From NCBI GenBank assembly GCA_049999805.1, contig JBNGIO010006264.1:286737-307529 (forward strand): DNA of 20,793 nucleotides, given 5' to 3'. The stretch is from Folioceros fuciformis (taxonomy: Eukaryota; Anthocerotophyta; Anthocerotopsida; Anthocerotales). Position numbers and translations under genes: made by a program. Under the pieces are notes generated by a model, which did not search any database, was not told the DNA's origin, and was given only the letters and a program-made list of their open reading frames with translations. Within the stretch, counting starts at the first letter, position 1, and each line of letters opens with the position of its first letter. Of the stretch, positions 16,401 through 20,793 are shown piece after piece.

Positions 16401-18037
16401 GTATTTGCATGCTCATGAAACCAGTTCTGGATCTATTTTCTTGTAGGTTGTGAGATATGGAAGGCTTCGAGTGACTTTTAGTCCGGCATTGAAGGTATTG
16501 CCTCCTCCTACTCGAGTGTCATGGAGCACTCTCGGGCAGATCTCGGTGTCTTATAAGTTGTTTGCTCTTGCTCATCCACATAGTTAACATTTAAGGTCTT
16601 CTCCAGATACACTCATGGGAGTTTTGTACAACTGCCCATGAGGAGGTTGTTCCTCGGAAGAATTTGCTGCAGCAGGTCTGTGCCTGGTCGTTTTTTTACT
16701 GTTTTGGTACACTGGTTTTCAACTTGCCCATGCATCTGACATGTCTGTCCAGGCACACCAACTGGCTAGCTTAGTAATTGAGGCCGATCAGGAGGGGTTT
16801 GACGCAAGTGTTGAAAATCTGAAGTCCCATTGCAATTCGTAAGCCATAAAAAATCTGTCACAGAGTGATGCTGTTTCTCGAAGGGCTGGGCCTTAGATTG
16901 AGATGTCATTCGATTGTCTTCTCTTCTGTGAGTACAGATTTGCGCAGACAGCAAGACAGCTCGCCATGAAGTTGGATGCCCCTGGTGTCAACGATCTTGG
17001 ATTCTCAAAACGTTATGTTAGATGTTTGCAGGTATGAGAAGCGGATTCCTGTCTTTTTGCCAGCGTGGACTGTATTGTTAATTAATACCTTTGTCTTGGT
17101 CTGAAATTTGTTTCTTCAGATATCAGAGGTTGTGAATAGCATGAAAGACCTGATATCCTTTGATAACAAGACAAAGTTAGGTCCCATTGGTAAGTCCTAC
17201 GTTGTACTTTCGTGGAAGTGTTGAGTTTGTCTTGCTTCTGTGCTCATCTCAATCGTTTTGTTCCTTACAGAGGCACTTGCGCAATTCCCGAATGCAAGGA
17301 AACTGCAGATGAATGGACTACTGTCAGGTGCATCAGGGTCATTGACTCAGATCATCAACCATCTCACACAGGGGCCTGCATCCAGTACTCCAGCAACACA
17401 TACTTCAGGACTGGTCCGAGTTCCTTCGCAGTCCCTTCAACAACAACTGCAAGGGCAGCTGTTGAACCAACTGCAGGGGTCCTCTATTCCACAACTGCGG
17501 GATTTTTCGAATATGAAGCTTCCTCAGCAGTTCGCCAATTTACAGCCGCAGATCCGCAGCCAGATGGAAGCTCGAAGTCTGAACTTGTCACATTCCCAAG
17601 GTAGTATGCATCAGATGCAGCCGCCTGCTGCCCCCCACCTACAGCCCCTTGGTCAAGGTCAGACACTGTCGGGAAACCAGGCACCGTCTCAGTTCTCCGC
17701 CCAGGCCATTAGTCATCAGTCTAGTCTCAGCCAGCTCCAGTCTCCAGGATTGAGTCAAGCTCAGTCCCAGGCCTTCTCCCAAGCTCAAGCACTGAGTCAG
17801 GTACAGTCCCAGTCTCAAGGTCTGAGTCAACTTTCTTCCCAGGCCCTTAACCAGTCCGTCAATTATAGCCAATTAGGTCCTCAGATGTACCAGCAAGTCT
17901 TCGCGAAGCAAATGGGTCCTCAATCCTCTGGCCAAGCGATTTCTCAGTCTGCCCAGTCTCTTAACCAGAATGCTGGTCAGCAAAGTCTGCCGGGAACCCC
18001 TCAGAGTGAAATGAGTGATATGAGGACTACTGCTTAG
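13498..18037 (+). CDS. SEUSS-like transcriptional co-regulator with LIM-binding (LDB) domain, 12 exons
   Basis: Exons: 13498-14763, 14847-15281, 15385-15516, 15612-15660, 16094-16184, 16274-16349, 16447-16494, 16607-16675, 16753-16838, 16938-17031, 17120-17189, 17271-18037. All junctions are GT-AG, and the spliced frame gives 1060 residues. Residues 1-550 are Gln/Ser-rich. The LDB-like core (about 554-806) follows SEUSS block by block: NNIGFWRNLVREFFAP, KRWCLTSY, WFCNICGVQPGRGFE, VLPRLFKIKFDSG, VVRYGRLRVTFSP, SWEFCTTAHEEVVPR, NDLGFSKRYVRCLQ and ISEVVNSMKDLI. The tail is Gln/Ser-rich and prion-like. SEUSS partners LEUNIG in nuclear repression complexes that control patterning and hormone response. 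The start is the first ATG in the long exon; a more upstream start is possible. Intron 4 (433 bp) is far longer than the others (77-112 bp). Confidence 0.92.
15661..16093 (+). other. Long fourth intron of the SEUSS-like gene
   Basis: At 433 bp it is about four times the length of its neighbours. The donor is GTGAGT and the acceptor GTTGATCAG. Splicing it joins GRGF directly to ESCTDVLPRLF, matching the uninterrupted family sequence, so no coding exon is missing inside it. Confidence 0.8.
17690..17860 (+). repeat. Imperfect Ser-Gln repeat tract in the SEUSS C-terminus
   Basis: Short degenerate units of the SQxQS / LSQAQ type (codons CAG, CAA, AGT, TCC) repeat through this stretch. They give a low-complexity Q/S-rich tail typical of transcription co-regulators. 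Confidence 0.7.
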
Positions 18038-18717
18038 TCTGCAACCAGTTGCTAGGTCGTGTATATTATTGGAAGTTAGAAATCTGTCTGAGCTCTTACA
18101 TTGACCATTAGGCGGTGACAGCAGGTGTATTCATGGCCCGCCTACCGGGTGCTTCGTTTAGCCTCAGGTAATGCTCCATTTACTCGTAGTCCTAGCAGAT
18201 GTCCGCCACGCTTGCTTACCTGGGCTATATTTTGACACCTGCACCCAGGTTCCATTTTCCCTAAGCTTCCGATGTAAATTTATTGCCCATGACATGGGTA
18301 TGGATCAAATTAGTGAGAGTTACCTGTCTTCCCGCATGCAGGAGCTGGTCTATTTTTCGAGGGTATTTTTGTGTTATCTATTTTGTATTGCTTTGTGATA
18401 ATCCCCTCACAAGGGGAGAGGCCTGGTGGCGTGTTACACTGCAGTTGTAGCATGTGCATTGCAGTCCCCAGTGCGAGACAAAAAAAAAAAAAAAAGGTGT
18501 TTGACATTGTATACTGCAGCCCACGGAAACGATCAACACATTCAATGGGTGAAGAAACTGTTCTTGCAAATCAATAGTTCTTGCAGATGGCCAAACCTGC
18601 GCAAGTTAGGCCACGAATGTCGAAAGGGAAAACAATTGCCGGTGAGCACCACTACTTGTGCCACGCTCACAAAACACTTCAGGACCAATACTCTAAACAA
18701 AGCAAAACTCAAGGTCA
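18038..18717. other. Convergent intergenic region between SEUSS and PHIP1-like genes
   Basis: It holds the 3' ends of two genes that run toward each other. A run of 16 A covers 18480-18495. No protein family, tRNA or transposon ends were recognised; open frames up to 142 codons run through the A-run and lack motifs. Confidence 0.6.
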
Positions 18718-20298
18718 TTAGCCTTGGTTGCCTTGCCTGTGCGGAACAGCGTAGGCAATTTTTATCGGTCTTCCGTGGACCACCTGCTGATCCAAAGCAA
18801 TGGCGGTCTCCAAAGACCTATCATCCGCAAAATCCAAATGACCGAATCCTCTAAACTCTCCAGTAGCCTTATCGTGAGCAAATCGCATCCCTGTAATCTT
18901 GCACGTCCTAAAAAAATCCCTTATCTCCTCTTCGGTCACGTCCCAGGCCAGGTTTCCGATGTACGCCGAAGTGCAGCCGTCATGTTTCTGCGGAGGCTGT
19001 TCATGTCGAGGCTTTTCTGCCTTAACCTCCTTCACCTTGGAGCGCTGGATCTTAAGGTACCGTCCCCCCATATCAGCTCCATCCAGCTCTAGAGCCGCCC
19101 TCGCCCCAGCCTCCGTCTCAAACGTGATGAAAGCTAGCCCTCGAAACTTCCCAGTATCCGGAAACAGGACGCAATCTAGCTCCTCAACGTTACCACATGG
19201 GGCGAAGTAGTCCACAATGTCATCCTCGCTCACAGAGTATGGTATCCCTCCCACCAGGATTTTCCTTTTCTCGTATATTGCCTCCACGTCCTCCCCGCAG
19301 GATCCCTCCACCGCCTGCCCCTGCCCCTCATCATCAACATGCTCCAACTTCTTCTCACCCCATCTGTTCACTCCACTCTTTTGTTTCTTTTTCTCGTTCG
19401 ATTTCTCCTTCTTTGTCCTCTCCTCATCCTTAACCTTGCCATTCCCTGCAGCATGATCATCTGTCCGTCCCTCTACTACACCGCTTCCTCCTGCGGGCCT
19501 GCACTCCTCCAAGCTCTTCCTATTAGCCCTCTTCTCCTTCTTCTTCAATCTCCTCATCTCTAACTCATCTCCATCTGCTTCCCCTGCACCGCCATCCGCA
19601 GGCTTGCCCTCCTCCAAGCTCTTCCTGTCAGCCCTCTTCTCCTCTTTCTTTAACCTCCTCGTCTCTAACTTATCTCCTCCTACTTCCCCTACACCGCCAT
19701 CCGCAGGCTTGCCCTCCTCCAAGCTCTGCCTATTAGCCCTCTTCTCCTTTTTCTTCAACCTCCTCGTCTCTAGGTCATCTCCTTCTACTTCCCCTACACC
19801 ACCATCCGCAGGCTTACCCTCCTCCGAGCTCCTCCTACTAGCCCTCTTCTCCTTTTTCCTCAGTCTCCTCGCCTCTACGGCGTCTCCTTCTGCCTCTTCC
19901 ACACCGCCGTCTGCAGGCTTGCCATCCTGCAAGCTTCTTTTACTAGGCATTTTCTTCTTTTTCTTCAATCTCGTCGCCTCTGGGTCATCTTCTTCAGCAT
20001 CTCCTACATTGCCATTCGCAGGCTTGGCCTCCTCCCATTTCCTGCTGTTACCTCTCTTCCCCTCCTCCCTCGATATCGCTGCCTCGAGGTCACCTGCGTT
20101 TGCCGTTTCCACCTTATCCGTTCCGTTCTCCTGTCTCCCTCCGTTCTCGTCTTTCTTCTTCTTCTCTCTCCCTTTCCCCTCAAATTCGGACAACGCCTCG
20201 GCTGGAACCGTCTTCCCTTGGCTAGCGAGCAATTTGCTCTCCACTCTCGGCATGGCCTGCGCCTGCTTCTGCTCTCGCCGCTTCCCCCGGGAAGTCAT
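18718..20298 (-). CDS. PHIP1-like protein: Lys-rich repeat region plus two RRM domains
   Basis: An intronless gene of 526 residues from ATG at 20298 to TAA. Residues 1-72 are basic. Residues 73-282 are six 35-residue repeats rich in Lys, Arg and Glu. RRM1 (about 346-420) has RNP2 ILVGGI and RNP1 FRGLAFITF; RRM2 (about 443-520) has RNP2 AYIGNL and RNP1 FRGFGHLDF. The phrases GGIPYSVSEDDI, GRYLKIQ, YIGNLAWDVTE and LDQQVVHGRPIKI match Arabidopsis PHIP1 (phragmoplastin-interacting protein 1), an RNA-binding protein at the cell plate. Nucleolin-like proteins share the basic/acidic-plus-RRM layout and are the main alternative. PHIP1 continues into CCHC zinc knuckles after RRM2; this protein stops six residues after the domain, so those are absent. 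The gene is convergent with SEUSS. Confidence 0.87.
   Translation of the reverse strand: MTSRGKRREQKQAQAMPRVESKLLASQGKTVPAEALSEFEGKGREKKKKDENGGRQENGTDKVETANAGDLEAAISREEGKRGNSRKWEEAKPANGNVGDAEEDDPEATRLKKKKKMPSKRSLQDGKPADGGVEEAEGDAVEARRLRKKEKRASRRSSEEGKPADGGVGEVEGDDLETRRLKKKEKRANRQSLEEGKPADGGVGEVGGDKLETRRLKKEEKRADRKSLEEGKPADGGAGEADGDELEMRRLKKKEKRANRKSLEECRPAGGSGVVEGRTDDHAAGNGKVKDEERTKKEKSNEKKKQKSGVNRWGEKKLEHVDDEGQGQAVEGSCGEDVEAIYEKRKILVGGIPYSVSEDDIVDYFAPCGNVEELDCVLFPDTGKFRGLAFITFETEAGARAALELDGADMGGRYLKIQRSKVKEVKAEKPRHEQPPQKHDGCTSAYIGNLAWDVTEEEIRDFFRTCKITGMRFAHDKATGEFRGFGHLDFADDRSLETAIALDQQVVHGRPIKIAYAVPHRQGNQG
19453..20082 (-). repeat. 105-bp coding minisatellite, six units
   Basis: Units of 35 codons cover residues 73-107 (degenerate), 108-142, 143-177, 178-212, 213-247 and 248-282 (decaying at its end). 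The consensus keeps RRLKKKEKRA, then SLEEGKPADGG, then an acidic GEVEGD-like segment, so each unit alternates basic and acidic blocks. The array stays in frame, and the middle units are most alike, as expected of unequal crossing over. Confidence 0.92.
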
Positions 20299-20793
20299 CC
20301 TGGCTATCGCCAGGGTTTAAGCTAGTTCCTAGAGATTGGAAGTTTATATCCCGCGGTTTACCAACGAATCCTTTTAGACTAGGTACAAATTTGTGGGAAG
20401 TTTTGGGAAAGCTCCCAAATTTTGTGAATTACTCACACTCTGTCGGCGTCTAAAAATGATGAGACGCCGTCTGTTTTCCGCGCACCGGAGCCTGTTCCAC
20501 AGACATGAGCAGAAAGCGGGGGAAAGGTTCGCTTGCCCGCTGTTTGAAGCAGAGTGCGTGGAGCCGGACTGGCCTGGTCTGGCATGTGCTCTGGGTGGGT
20601 TAAGGCGCGAGTGGTTGGATCCGGCAGCAAGTAGGGTTTGTGCACGGACATTCGGGCTCTGGGATTCTCGGTGGCGGGGCAGTGCGGACTTCTGATGAGA
20701 CGATGATGAAGGATGTTAGATTCTGGTTGGGTTGGTTTCAATTTAGGAAATCCGCGGCAAGAGGCAGAGGAGTGTGGTGGGGAGGGGTCCCCG
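20299..20793. other. Upstream region of the PHIP1-like gene, right edge of window
   Basis: No gene is recognised. A second TAGGGTTT telo-box lies at 20632-20639 in plus orientation and could belong to a gene starting on the plus strand beyond the window. An open frame of 100 codons on plus (20393-20695) has no motifs and biased, promoter-like composition. Confidence 0.5.
20312..20318 (-). promoter_or_regulatory. Telo-box core in the leader of the PHIP1-like gene
   Basis: On the minus strand this reads AAACCCT, 13 bp before the start codon, within the expected 5' leader. Such elements are common in plant genes for translation and RNA processing. Confidence 0.35.

Noticed and set aside
18420-18500. 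SINE-like 3' end (GCGAGAC followed by 16 A)
   Set aside because: No clear pol III A and B boxes and no flanking target-site duplication were found.
19604-20320. Open frame of 238 codons on plus with repeating Ser/Leu/Phe segments
   Set aside because: It is the complement of the 105-bp coding minisatellite of the PHIP1-like gene; the repeat keeps the antisense frame open.
20393-20695. Possible 100-codon gene at the right edge
   Set aside because: There is no domain, and the region is the expected promoter of the PHIP1-like gene and perhaps of a gene outside the window.

Overview
This is a gene-dense stretch of a land-plant nuclear genome. It has GT-AG introns of mostly 77-150 bp and plant-specific regulators (NINJA/AFP, SEUSS, PHIP1-like). 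It also has a PLS-type PPR editing factor and a MYCBP/FAP174-type protein typical of ciliated lineages. The PPR protein ends in Gly-Arg-Pro where Asp-Tyr-Trp is usual and has Lys-Pro in its PG box. These are hallmarks of the DYW:KP class, known from hornworts, ferns and some lycophytes that perform U-to-C RNA editing. With about eight genes in 20.8 kb, a compact hornwort-like genome is the best guess; a small-genome fern or a lycophyte such as Isoetes remains possible. The organism call is inference.

Layout, left to right. At 1-2495 (+) lies a NINJA/AFP-family corepressor adaptor without its N-terminus, in two exons. At 2777-4306 (+) is an intronless UBE3D-like protein (HECT_2 family). At 4563-5540 (-) is an intronless palmitoyl-protein thioesterase, with a small three-exon basic protein directly upstream at 5604-6205 (-), only 63 bp away. 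A 1.5 kb spacer without a recognisable gene follows. At 7747-10209 (-) is the intronless PLS-PPR protein with the GRP-ended DYW domain. It is divergent from a MYCBP/FAP174-like small protein at 10567-10929 (+). An AT-rich, gene-empty island at about 10930-12240 carries a 25-bp tandem repeat with plant-telomere-like heptamers. A GC-rich leader and promoter region leads into a 12-exon SEUSS-like LIM-binding co-regulator at 13498-18037 (+). A PHIP1-like two-RRM protein with a 35-residue coding minisatellite lies at 18718-20298 (-), convergent with SEUSS.

The genes do not form one pathway. Two transcriptional corepressor adaptors (NINJA for TOPLESS, SEUSS for LEUNIG) happen to share the window. 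The PPR protein would act in plastids or mitochondria, the thioesterase in the secretory/vacuolar route, and the MYCBP homologue probably in sperm flagella. Two short basic or RNA-binding genes have telo-box-like elements near their starts, as is common for ribosome-biogenesis genes.

Exon borders were placed by reading splice sites and conserved protein continuity, without transcript data. The strongest lead for unusual biology is the GRP-ended PPR protein.
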